Shown here: positions 46,191 to 54,286 of the stretch, in pieces
Layout of the letters: the number at the start of each line of letters is the position of its first letter
Position numbering within the stretch: position 1 is the first letter of the stretch
The notes under the pieces: model-generated
What the model was told of the DNA's origin: nothing
Databases searched by the model: none
What the model saw: the letters and a program-made list of their open reading frames with translations, nothing else
Made by a program: the position numbers and the translations under genes
Assembly: GCF_001042905.1 (NCBI RefSeq)
Contig: NZ_JYLB01000006.1
Coordinates: 310,001-374,000, forward strand
Source of the DNA: Pseudomonas lini
GTDB taxonomy: Bacteria > Pseudomonadota > Gammaproteobacteria > Pseudomonadales > Pseudomonadaceae
Direction of reading: 5' to 3'
DNA: 64,000 nucleotides

Positions 46191-47093
46191 ATGCAAAAAA
46201 TCACGTTGATCGGCTGCACCCTCGGCCTGCTGTTCGCCAGTCAGGTCCAGGCCAATGAAGCGCCGCTGACGGGCACGCTGAACAAGGTCGCCAATGCCAA
46301 GAGCATCACGCTGGGTTATCGCGACGCGTCGGTGCCGTTCTCTTACGTGGGGGATCACACGGGGCAGCCGATGGGCTATTCGGTGGACCTGGCGAGCAAG
46401 ATTGTCGAGCGCATCAAGCAAAAACTCGAGCTGCCGGATCTGCAGGTGAAGTACAACCTGGTGACCTCGCAAACACGCATTCCGCTGGTGCAGAACGGCA
46501 CGGTTGACCTTGAATGCGGCTCCACCGGTGTGACCGCCGAGCGCATGCAGCAAGTGGCGTTTTCCTATGGATTCATCTACGTGAAGGGGCAGTTGCTCAC
46601 GGCGAAGGACAGCGGCATCAAGCGCTTCGCCGACCTGCGCGGCAAGAACGTTGTGACCACCGCCGGCACCACCAATGAGCGGTTTCTGAAGAGCTACAAC
46701 GTCGATCACAAGATCGATATGTTCGTGATCAGCGCCAAGGATCACGGCGAAGCATTCCAGATGCTGCAGTCGGGGCGGGCAGCGGCGTTTTATATGGATG
46801 ACGCGCTGCTCTACGGCGAACGGGCCAAGGCGCGCGATCCGCATAAGTGGGTCGTGGTGGGCGAGGAGCAATCGCGGGAAATCTACAGCTGCATGGTGCG
46901 CAAGGGCGATCCGCAATTTCTCGAGTTGGTGAATTCGACGCTTGCCGATTTGTACAGATCAGGGGAAATCAACGGCATCTACAACCGCTGGTTCCAGCAG
47001 CCGATTCCGCCTAAAGGTTTGAACCTTGAGTTTCCGATGACCAGCGAGTTGAAAGCGATTATCGCCAAACCGGTGAGTGATCCGGTGCAGTAG
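46191..47093 (+). CDS. Amino-acid ABC transporter periplasmic binding protein
   Basis: This 300-residue family 3 solute-binding protein has a signal peptide (about 21 residues) and glutamate/aspartate-type signatures: SITLGYRDASVPFSYVGD, QPMGYSVDLASKIVERIK, VDLECGSTGVTAERMQQV, and DDALLYG. No permease or ATPase gene is nearby, so it must share a transporter encoded elsewhere or act alone. It is the last gene of the oxidase-RidA unit. Confidence 0.88.
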   Translation: MQKITLIGCTLGLLFASQVQANEAPLTGTLNKVANAKSITLGYRDASVPFSYVGDHTGQPMGYSVDLASKIVERIKQKLELPDLQVKYNLVTSQTRIPLVQNGTVDLECGSTGVTAERMQQVAFSYGFIYVKGQLLTAKDSGIKRFADLRGKNVVTTAGTTNERFLKSYNVDHKIDMFVISAKDHGEAFQMLQSGRAAAFYMDDALLYGERAKARDPHKWVVVGEEQSREIYSCMVRKGDPQFLELVNSTLADLYRSGEINGIYNRWFQQPIPPKGLNLEFPMTSELKAIIAKPVSDPVQ

Positions 47094-47142
47094 TGCCTGA
47101 ACGATCAGATTCTGTTTTGTGTCTTGTAGATCGCGTCGCCGG

Positions 47143-47220
47143 CCTTCGCGAGCAAGCCCGCTCCCACATTTGATCTCTGAACGACACAGATCAAGTGTGG
47201 GAGCGGGCTTGCTCGCGAAG
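47143..47220. repeat. REPIN
   Basis: Inverted arms CTTCGCGAGCAAGCCCGCTC and its complement lie between convergent genes. Confidence 0.88.
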
Positions 47221-47225
47221 AGGCC

Positions 47226-47945
47226 CTAGAAGTCGCCCCACAACTGCTGGGCTACCGCCAACGCCACCACCGGCGCGGTTTCGGTACGCAGCACGCGAGG
47301 GCCGAGGCGGGCGGCGTGAAAACCGCCAGTCTTGGCCTGCTCGACTTCAGCGTCGGACAACCCGCCTTCCGGGCCGATCAGAAACGCCAGCGTCGCCGGT
47401 TTCGCATGGCTCACCAGCGGCTCGGCCACCGGGTGCAGCACCAGTTTCAATTCGGCCTGCGTCTGCTTCAGCCAATCGGCCAACAGCAGCGGCGGATGAA
47501 TCACCGGCACCGATGAGCGCCCGCATTGCTCGCAGGCGCTGATCGCCACCTGACGCCAGTGCATCAGGCGTTTGTCGGCGCGCTCGTCCTTGAGGCGGAC
47601 TTCGCAGCGGTCAGTGAAGATCGGGGTGATTTCGCTGACGCCCAGTTCGGTGGCTTTCTGAATCGCCCAGTCCATCCGCTCGCCACGGGACAAACCCTGG
47701 CCGAGATGGACCGCAAGCGATGACTCGACTTGCCCGGCGAAGCTTTCATCGATGTTTACCACGACGCGCTTCTTGCCGACTTCCGCCAACGTGCCGCGAA
47801 ACTCATGGCCCGAGCCGTCGAACAATTGCACCGCATCACCCTCGGCCATGCGCAGCACGCGGCTGATGTAATGGGCCTGGGCCTCGGGAAGCTCGTGTTC
47901 GCCGATGCTCAAGGGGGCGTCGATAAAGAAGCGGGACAGTCTCAT
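47226..47945 (-). CDS. rsmE: 16S rRNA (uracil-1498-N3)-methyltransferase RsmE
   Basis: This 239-residue SPOUT-fold methyltransferase begins MRLSRFFIDAPL, with RGERMDWAIQKATELGVSEI, the RKLHWRQVAISACEQCGR-like core (MHWRQVAISACEQCGR) and the knotted SAM site LAFLIGPEGGLSDAEVE. I chose the ATG at 47945 over TTG at 47948. Confidence 0.95.
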   Translation of the reverse strand: MRLSRFFIDAPLSIGEHELPEAQAHYISRVLRMAEGDAVQLFDGSGHEFRGTLAEVGKKRVVVNIDESFAGQVESSLAVHLGQGLSRGERMDWAIQKATELGVSEITPIFTDRCEVRLKDERADKRLMHWRQVAISACEQCGRSSVPVIHPPLLLADWLKQTQAELKLVLHPVAEPLVSHAKPATLAFLIGPEGGLSDAEVEQAKTGGFHAARLGPRVLRTETAPVVALAVAQQLWGDF

Positions 47946-47982
47946 CAATGGTCTCTGTAAAAGTGTGGAAGTCTGGCGGCCC

Positions 47983-48191
47983 CATCGCGGGCAAGCCCGC
48001 TCCCACAGGTTTTGCGCCGATCCTGTGGGAGCGGGCTTGCCCTAATGCCAGTCAGTTAAGGGTAAATCGGACCTGTAGGAGCCAGGCTTGCCGGCGAAGG
48101 CGTCCTTAAGAGCGCCTTCGCCGGCAAGCCTGGCTCCTACGAAAAGCGGTTCATTCGCTTAACTGACTGGCATTAGGGCTTGCCCGCGATG
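47983..48191. repeat. REPIN interrupted by an inserted element
   Basis: The left arm (47983-48007) ends CCCGCTCCCACA and the right arm starts TGTGGGAGCGGGCTTGCCC (48024-48042). The right arm resumes only at 48186 with GCGATGACGG. Deleting 48043-48185 restores a perfect partner for the left arm. Confidence 0.85.
48043..48175. mobile_element. MITE-like element with 18-bp perfect terminal inverted repeats
   Basis: This 133-base element has ends TAATGCCAGTCAGTTAAG and its exact complement, flanked on both sides by GGGCTTGCCC (48033-48042 and 48176-48185), a likely target duplication. Inside is another REPIN of the GTAGGAGCCAGGCTTGCCGG type (48074-48140). It contains no open frame, so it would need a transposase from elsewhere. 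I could not match it to a named insertion sequence. Confidence 0.7.
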
Positions 48192-48230
48192 ACGGTAGTC
48201 CGGTCACCGCTGAAGCTTAGGTGAAGTCAA

Positions 48231-49637
48231 TCAGCCCGGATCACGGTAGCCCGGGTGAAAGTCCTTCGGCACTGCCACGCTGATGCTGTCACGGGTCGCG
48301 ATGTCGATGCCTTCGCTGGCCACTTCGGCCAGAAAATCGATCTGCTCCGGGGTAATCACGTACGGCGGCAGGAAATACACCACGCTACCCAACGGCCGCA
48401 GTAAAGCACCACGCTCCAGCGCATGCTGGAACACCTTCAAACCGCGACGTTCCTGCCACGGGTAAGCGGTCTTGCTCGCCTTGTCCTTGACCATCTCGAT
48501 GGCCAGCACCATGCCGGTCTGGCGCACTTCGGCAACGTTCGGGTGATCGGTTAGGTGCGCGGTGGAGGAAGCCATGCGCTGGGCCAGGGCCTTGTTGTTC
48601 TCGATGACGTTGTCTTCTTCGAAGATGTCCAGCGTCGCCAATGCCGCCGCGCACGCCAGCGGATTGCCGGTGTAGCTGTGTGAATGCAGGAAGGCGCGCA
48701 GGGTCGGGTAGTCGTCGTAGAAAGCGCTGTAGACCTCATCGGTGGTCAGGCAGGCCGCCAACGGCAGATAGCCGCCGGTCAGGGCTTTGGACAGACAGAG
48801 GAAGTCCGGGCGGATGCCGGCCTGTTCACAGGCGAACATCGTTCCGGTGCGACCGAAGCCGACGGCGATTTCATCGTGGATCAGGTGCACGCCATAACGA
48901 TCACAGGCGTCGCGCAGCAACTTGAGGTACACCGGGTGATACATGCGCATGCCTCCGGCGCCTTGAATCAGCGGCTCCAGAATCACGGCAGCGACGGTGT
49001 CGTGGTTGTCGGCCAGCGTCTGCTCCATGGCGGCGAACATATTGCGCGAGTGTTCTTCCCAGCTCATGCCCTCGGGGCGCAGGTAGCAATCGGGGCTCGG
49101 CACCTTGATGGTGTCCATCAGCAGGGCTTTGTAGGTTTCGGTGAACAGCGGCACGTCGCCCACCGCCATCGCCGCCATGGTCTCGCCGTGGTAACCGTTG
49201 GTGAGGGTGACGAAGCGTTTCTTGTTCGGCTGGCCGCGATTGAGCCAGTAGTGAAAGCTCATTTTCAGCGCGACTTCGATGCACGACGAACCGTTATCGG
49301 CGTAGAAGCACCGGGTCAGGCCTTCGGGCGTCATCTTCACCAGACGCTCCGACAGTTCGATCACCGGCTGATGGCTGAAACCGGCGAGGATCACGTGTTC
49401 CAGCTGATCGACCTGATCCTTGATGCGCTGGTTGATCCGCGGGTTGGCATGACCGAACACGTTGACCCACCAGGAGCTGACCGCGTCGAGATAGCGTTTG
49501 CCTTCGAAGTCTTCCAGCCAGACGCCTTCGCCGCGCTTGATCGGGATCAGTGGCAGCTGTTCGTGGTCTTTCATCTGGGTGCAGGGATGCCACAACACCG
49601 CGAGATCGCGTTGCATCCACTGATTATTCAGGCCCAT
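48231..49637 (-). CDS. bioA: Adenosylmethionine-8-amino-7-oxononanoate aminotransferase BioA
   Basis: This 468-residue class III PLP aminotransferase of biotin synthesis has the N-terminal HPCTQMKDHEQLPLIPI, LDAVSSWWVNVFGHANP, the PLP-binding HDEIAVGFGRTGTMFACEQ and the lysine in CLSKALTGGYLPLAA. As usual in pseudomonads it stands apart from the other bio genes. Confidence 0.96.
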   Translation of the reverse strand: MGLNNQWMQRDLAVLWHPCTQMKDHEQLPLIPIKRGEGVWLEDFEGKRYLDAVSSWWVNVFGHANPRINQRIKDQVDQLEHVILAGFSHQPVIELSERLVKMTPEGLTRCFYADNGSSCIEVALKMSFHYWLNRGQPNKKRFVTLTNGYHGETMAAMAVGDVPLFTETYKALLMDTIKVPSPDCYLRPEGMSWEEHSRNMFAAMEQTLADNHDTVAAVILEPLIQGAGGMRMYHPVYLKLLRDACDRYGVHLIHDEIAVGFGRTGTMFACEQAGIRPDFLCLSKALTGGYLPLAACLTTDEVYSAFYDDYPTLRAFLHSHSYTGNPLACAAALATLDIFEEDNVIENNKALAQRMASSTAHLTDHPNVAEVRQTGMVLAIEMVKDKASKTAYPWQERRGLKVFQHALERGALLRPLGSVVYFLPPYVITPEQIDFLAEVASEGIDIATRDSISVAVPKDFHPGYRDPG

Positions 49638-49859
49638 GTTCAGTCTCCTCGAGGCGGCTCGCTGGGTGCGCGGGCAAACAATCGCGCAAGCCTATGCAAT
49701 GCGCGTCATCGGGACAACCCATTGTGTCGATTGAGCTACTTTGTATAAGGAGATAGACGTCGCTGGCGGCGTTTTGATGGCTGACGTATTCTTCGCGGTT
49801 CTTTGAGTCGTCTGACTCGTAAAACCGCTATTTCCTCGTGTATTTCCGGAGTTCGCTGA

Positions 49860-51635
49860 ATGTCTGCTGGTTGGCTGCGCGCCTGTGCGCTGGTGATGTT
49901 GGGGCTGTTCAGCGTTTCGGCGCTGGCCAAGGATAAAACGGTGATCGTAGTCGGCGGCGGGCTTTCGGGCCTCACCGCGGCGTACGAACTGCAGAACAAA
50001 GGCTGGCAGGTCACCCTGCTGGAAGCCAAACCGACTTTGGGCGGTCGCTCCGGCATGGCCACGAGTGAGTGGATCGGCAACGACAAGACCCAACCGGTGC
50101 TGAACAAGTACGTCTCGACGTTCAAGCTGACCACCACGCCAGCCCCTGAATTCGTGCGGACCCCGAGCTACCTGATCGACGGTGAATACTTCACCGCCGC
50201 CGATCTGGCGACTAAACAGCCGGCCACCGCCGAAGCGCTGAAACGCTACGAAAAGACTTTGGATGATCTGGCGCGTTCGATCGAAGACCCGCAGAACCCG
50301 GCCGCCAACAGCACGCTGTTCGCCCTGGACCAGATCAACGTATCCAACTGGCTTGATCGCTTGAGTCTGCCGGCCACTGCGCGTCAGTTGGTGAATCAGC
50401 AGATTCGTACCCGCTATGACGAACCTTCGCGCCTGTCGCTGCTGTACTTCGCACAACAGAGCCGTGTCTACCGTGGCGTTGCCGACCGTGACCTGCGCGC
50501 CTCGCGTCTGCCTGGCGGCAGCCCGGTGCTGGCCCAGGCTTTCGTCAAGCAACTGAAAACCATCAAGACCAGCTCCCCGGTTTCGGCCATTACTCAGGAC
50601 AAGGACGGCGTGACCGTCAAAGTCGGCAGTGTTGGCTATCAGGCGGACTACGTTGTGCTGGCCGTGCCATTGCGTGCACTGAACAAGATCCAGATGACCC
50701 CGGCGCTGGATGCCCAGCACCTGGGCGCCATCAAAGGCACAAACTACGGCTGGCGTGACCAGATCATGCTGAAGTTCAAGACGCCGGTGTGGGAAAGCAA
50801 GGCGCGCATGTCCGGCGAGATCTACAGCAACACCGGCCTGGGCATGTTGTGGGTCGAGCCGGCCCTGAAAGGCGGCGCCAACGTGGTGATCAACCTGTCC
50901 GGCGACAACGCGCGCGTGATGCAGGCCTTCGGCGACAAGCAGATGGTCGATCAGGTACTGATTCGTATGCACGCCTTTTATCCACAGGCACGCGGTTCGT
51001 TCACCGGTTATGAAATCCGTCGCTACAGCACCGACCCGTCGATGGGTGGCGCTTACCTGGCCTTCGGCCCGGGCCAGATCAGCAAGTACTGGCGTCTGTG
51101 GGAGCGTCCGCTGCAACGTGTAGCCTTTGCTGGCGAACACACCGATACCTTGTACCCAGGCACTCTGGAAGGCGCATTGCGCACCGGTCAGCGTGCAGCC
51201 AGTCAGGTAGAAGACCTGGCGGCAGGCAAGTCGTTTGAACCGGCGAAAGTTGTTCCGGCGGCGACCGCAGTAGCGGCCGGTGCAGTGGCGGCGAAGAAAG
51301 GCAACTTCTTCACCAACCTGTTCGGTGGTTCTGACGACAAACCGGAACCGGCCAAGGCGCCAGCACCCGTGGCACCGGTTGCTCCGACGCCCGCCCCAGC
51401 ACCTGCGCCGACTCCAGCGCCAGCACCGGTTGAGGCGCCGAAGCCTGCGGCACCGGTGAAAGCAGAGCCTGCCAAGAAAGCACCAGCCAAAGCGCCAGTG
51501 AAGAAGCCTGCTGCCAAAACCGAGGCCAAAAAAGCTCCGGTCAAGGCGACGGTGAAGAAGACTGAGCCGGTGAAGAAACCAGCGGTCAGTACTGCTGCGA
51601 AGACCCCGGTGGCGACTGAAACCAAGACGCAGTAA
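49860..51635 (+). CDS. Exported flavin monoamine oxidase with Ala/Pro/Lys-rich tail
   Basis: This 591-residue protein has a signal peptide (MSAGWLRACALVMLGLFSVSALA), an FAD site VIVVGGGLSGLTAAYELQNKG, the amine-oxidase segment GGRSGM and the C-terminal FAD motif RVAFAGEHTDTLYPGTLEGAL. From about residue 455 it changes to a low-complexity tail rich in Ala, Pro and Lys (APAPTPAPAP and PAKKAPAK-type repeats). The substrate is unknown. It corresponds by position to PA0421. A strong terminator follows. Confidence 0.88.
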   Translation: MSAGWLRACALVMLGLFSVSALAKDKTVIVVGGGLSGLTAAYELQNKGWQVTLLEAKPTLGGRSGMATSEWIGNDKTQPVLNKYVSTFKLTTTPAPEFVRTPSYLIDGEYFTAADLATKQPATAEALKRYEKTLDDLARSIEDPQNPAANSTLFALDQINVSNWLDRLSLPATARQLVNQQIRTRYDEPSRLSLLYFAQQSRVYRGVADRDLRASRLPGGSPVLAQAFVKQLKTIKTSSPVSAITQDKDGVTVKVGSVGYQADYVVLAVPLRALNKIQMTPALDAQHLGAIKGTNYGWRDQIMLKFKTPVWESKARMSGEIYSNTGLGMLWVEPALKGGANVVINLSGDNARVMQAFGDKQMVDQVLIRMHAFYPQARGSFTGYEIRRYSTDPSMGGAYLAFGPGQISKYWRLWERPLQRVAFAGEHTDTLYPGTLEGALRTGQRAASQVEDLAAGKSFEPAKVVPAATAVAAGAVAAKKGNFFTNLFGGSDDKPEPAKAPAPVAPVAPTPAPAPAPTPAPAPVEAPKPAAPVKAEPAKKAPAKAPVKKPAAKTEAKKAPVKATVKKTEPVKKPAVSTAAKTPVATETKTQ

Positions 51636-51645
51636 GTCCTGGAAT

Positions 51646-51681
51646 AAAAAAAGCGCGGCAGTGATGCCGCGCTTTTTTTTA
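51646..51681 (+). terminator. Rho-independent terminator
   Basis: The stem AAGCGCGGCA-GTGA-TGCCGCGCTT with flanking A- and T-runs starts about 15 bases after the amine oxidase stop. The T-run is eight bases. Confidence 0.92.
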
Positions 51682-51726
51682 TGTCTTGCGTATGCCGCTG
51701 CTGATTTTGCTTTGACGCTAAGGACG

Positions 51727-52656
51727 CTAAGCTAGATCGACACTATGTACTTCGTCTTTTTGGTAGTCGCTGATATAGGCGTGGTTGTGTTTATCAAGAA
51801 CCATGTCATACGGTTCAAAAGCGCTAGGGATTGGAACCCGGCGAACAATCTCATAGGTGTCGGTACTAACTTCCACGACCTCTTTTCTGGTTTGATCCAC
51901 GGCATAAGCGTTTCTTTCTCCGAATACTACTTTCCCTTCGCACGTCACAAAATCGAAATGCCTGACGATCGATGACCGGGTGTCCAGCACGGTCAGTTTT
52001 CGAGCATCCATACCCACGATATACACTTTTCCGCCATCGGGGCTGACGGTAACCGCTGACGGATATTGTTCGGTTTTGATGATACTGATGACTTTGAAGG
52101 TCTTGCTGCTGATGACGGTGAGCGCGTCCTGATAAGGGCCACCAGGGGAGTTGGTGCTGGAAATATAAAGACGCGAATCGTCCTGGCTGATATCCACACT
52201 TATAGAGGGAGAGGGTAACCCTCGCACTCTGCTCACCGCATAAGTGCGGGTGTCGATAATTGCCAGCCACTCTTTATCTTGTCGAACGGTGACGTAAACA
52301 TGTTTCCCGTCTCGGCTTACGACGATTCCCCAAGGGTGTCTTCCCACCTTAACGTGACCCACCGCGTATGTTTCAGTATCAATAACCGACACTGAACTTG
52401 AACCGTAGTTGGTCACGTAAGCCCTTTTACCCCGATGGCCAAGAGCGATGCTTTGGGGGTAACGCTCGACGGCAATGGTGCGGATTACCTTTTTGTTTAG
52501 GGTGTCGATGACTGACACATTGCCTGAAATGTAATTGCAAACAAAAACCCGCGATCCATCGTCGTTGATGGCTATCCCTCGCGGTCCTTCCCCTACGGGT
52601 ATTGAATTGGATAGGTTGCGCGTAATTACGGGGGATGAACTCGAATGGTGACTCAT
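51727..52656 (-). CDS. YVTN-type beta-propeller repeat protein
   Basis: This 309-residue protein is made of about seven blades with the recurring pattern VxxYP(x)3A-G-(x)4-Y-V-TN-(x)n-SVIDT. It lacks a signal peptide and any catalytic signature; function unknown. I chose the ATG at 52656 because AGGAG precedes it by eight bases. Base and codon usage are more A+T-rich than in its neighbours, which suggests later acquisition. Confidence 0.82.
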   Translation of the reverse strand: MSHHSSSSPVITRNLSNSIPVGEGPRGIAINDDGSRVFVCNYISGNVSVIDTLNKKVIRTIAVERYPQSIALGHRGKRAYVTNYGSSSVSVIDTETYAVGHVKVGRHPWGIVVSRDGKHVYVTVRQDKEWLAIIDTRTYAVSRVRGLPSPSISVDISQDDSRLYISSTNSPGGPYQDALTVISSKTFKVISIIKTEQYPSAVTVSPDGGKVYIVGMDARKLTVLDTRSSIVRHFDFVTCEGKVVFGERNAYAVDQTRKEVVEVSTDTYEIVRRVPIPSAFEPYDMVLDKHNHAYISDYQKDEVHSVDLA

Positions 52657-52727
52657 GGTAGAACTCCTGTTCAGACGCTCGGACAATCGCCCGAGATCAG
52701 GTTCATCAATGACCTGTAATAGTGGCT

Positions 52728-52745
52728 ACTGTCAGATATGACAGT
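52728..52745. promoter_or_regulatory. 18-bp palindrome upstream of the beta-propeller gene
   Basis: ACTGTCA-GATA-TGACAGT is a perfect seven-base inverted repeat, 72 bases upstream of the start of the YVTN gene, in a 284-base A+T-rich intergenic region that contains no other visible gene. Its form resembles a regulator-binding site; the regulator is unknown. Confidence 0.5.
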
Positions 52746-52940
52746 TCTGACGAGTGGTAAAGACCTTTTGAAAGCGAGTATGGGACAACGTTTGTAGGTT
52801 TTTTCTTCTGGTTAACACTCTCTTAATATCTTGACCCCAAGGTCTTGATCGTATTTTTCGATATTTCAGAGCGAAATTTTCCGCTTTAAATCGATAGATA
52901 ACTCGATAGTCTTGGGCGCAGTTCTTACAGGATTTGGGCA

Positions 52941-53492
52941 ATGCAGCTACGTAACTCTTCTTCCCGCTACGGTTGGGTCAGCATCTTTATGCACTGGGGT
53001 GTGGCGCTCGCGGTCTTTGGCCTGTTCGCATTAGGGCTGTGGATGGTCGGTCTCGACTACTACAGCTCCTGGCGTAAAGATGCGCCGGATCTGCACAAGA
53101 GCATTGGCCTGGTGTTGTTCGCAGTCATGTTGCTACGGATGTTGTGGCGCTTCATCAGCCCACCTCCACCGCCCCTGCAAAGTTATAGCCGCATGACGCG
53201 TCTTGGCGCCGTGTTCGGCCATGCCTTCCTCTATCTCGGGCTGTTCGCTGTGATGATTGCCGGTTACCTGATTTCCACCGCAGACGGTGTCGGGATCCCG
53301 GTGTTTGGCCTGTTTGAAGTTCCTGCACTGGTTTCCGGACTACCGGACCAGGCAGACACCGCTGGTGTGATCCATTTGTACCTGGCTTGGGCGCTGGTAA
53401 TTTTTTCCGGCCTCCATGCGTTGGCAGCATTGAAACACCACTTTATCGATCGTGATGCGACCCTGACGCGAATGCTGGGACGCAAAGCCTGA
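52941..53492 (+). CDS. Cytochrome b561
   Basis: This 183-residue membrane cytochrome has four helices. Heme-ligand histidines are in [24 protein letters not shown] and the C-terminal [23 protein letters not shown]. The family passes electrons in the inner membrane, often to YceI-type partners. The yceI gene follows 32 bases downstream. Confidence 0.93.
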   Translation: MQLRNSSSRYGWVSIFMHWGVALAVFGLFALGLWMVGLDYYSSWRKDAPDLHKSIGLVLFAVMLLRMLWRFISPPPPPLQSYSRMTRLGAVFGHAFLYLGLFAVMIAGYLISTADGVGIPVFGLFEVPALVSGLPDQADTAGVIHLYLAWALVIFSGLHALAALKHHFIDRDATLTRMLGRKA

Positions 53493-53524
53493 TGTTCAAC
53501 CTCGACTCCAAAGGAATAGAAAGC

Positions 53525-54118
53525 ATGTTGAAAAAGACGCTCGCCGCTCTGGCAATCGGTTCTGCTCTGCTGTCCGCTAACGTGATGGCGGCTGATTACG
53601 TTGTCGACAAAGAAGGCCAGCACGCCTTCGTTGACTTCAAGATCAGCCACTTGGGTTACAGCTACATCACCGGTACCTTCAAGGACATCGACGGCAAGTT
53701 CAGCTTTGACGCTGCCAAGCCGGAAGACAGCAAGATCGAGTTCAATGTGCGCACCGCCAGCGTGTTCACCAACCACGCCGAACGTGACAAGCACATCGCC
53801 AGCGGTGACTTCCTGAACGTGGGCAAATTCGCCGACGCCAAGTTCGTTTCCACCAGCGTCAAATCCACCGGCAAAAACGCCGCTGGCAAAGACACTGCCG
53901 ACGTAACCGGTAACCTGACTCTGGCTGGTGTGACCAAGCCAATCGTGGTCAAGGCCACCTTCCTGGGTGAAGGCAAGGATCCATGGGGCGGCTACCGTGC
54001 CGGCTTCGAAGGCACCACCAGCATCAAGCGTTCCGATTTCGGCAAACAGAAAGACCTGGGCCCAGCGTCCGACGCGGTCGAGCTGTACGTTACGTTTGAA
54101 GGTGTGAAAGCGAAGTAA
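53525..54118 (+). CDS. YceI family periplasmic lipid-binding protein
   Basis: This 197-residue protein has a signal peptide ([22 protein letters not shown]) and a YceI lipocalin-like barrel: [20 protein letters not shown], then [21 protein letters not shown]. The family binds isoprenoid-like lipids. It is the homologue of PA0423 (PasP). I chose the ATG at 53525; the frame extends upstream without a signal peptide. Confidence 0.93.
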   Translation: MLKKTLAALAIGSALLSANVMAADYVVDKEGQHAFVDFKISHLGYSYITGTFKDIDGKFSFDAAKPEDSKIEFNVRTASVFTNHAERDKHIASGDFLNVGKFADAKFVSTSVKSTGKNAAGKDTADVTGNLTLAGVTKPIVVKATFLGEGKDPWGGYRAGFEGTTSIKRSDFGKQKDLGPASDAVELYVTFEGVKAK

Positions 54119-54126
54119 TGCTGAGA

Positions 54127-54215
54127 CGTAGGAGCTGCCGCAGGCTGCGATCTTTTCAGGATCACCGCTGATAAGAGCAAGATCAAAAGATCGCAGGCTT
54201 CGCCAGCTCCTACAA
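54127..54215. repeat. REPIN of the GATCGCAGCC type
   Basis: Inverted arms GTAGGAGCTGCCGCAGGCTG and GCAGGCTTCGCCAGCTCCTAC lie downstream of yceI. It is a relative of the elements at 14427 and 57285. Confidence 0.85.
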
Positions 54216-54233
54216 AAGCAGTTTGCAGCGCCC

Positions 54234-54273
54234 AAAAAAATGCCCCGGATCTTGCGATCCGGGGCATTTTTCA
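54234..54273. terminator. Bidirectional rho-independent terminator
   Basis: The stem AATGCCCCGGATC-TTGC-GATCCGGGGCATT with an A-run on one side and a T-run on the other lies between the convergent yceI and rhlE genes and can serve both. Confidence 0.9.
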
Positions 54274-54286
54274 TATCAGCGATAAA

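Noticed and set aside
48043-48175. Rho-independent terminator for rsmE or bioA
   Set aside because: It forms a strong hairpin, but the 18-bp ends, flanking duplication and inner REPIN fit a transposed element better; no T-run follows.
52732-52941. 69-residue frame on the minus strand between the beta-propeller and cytochrome b561 genes
   Set aside because: It starts at the cytochrome b561 start codon on the other strand and spans the A+T-rich promoter and palindrome. Its composition (many Lys, Arg and Phe) looks random.
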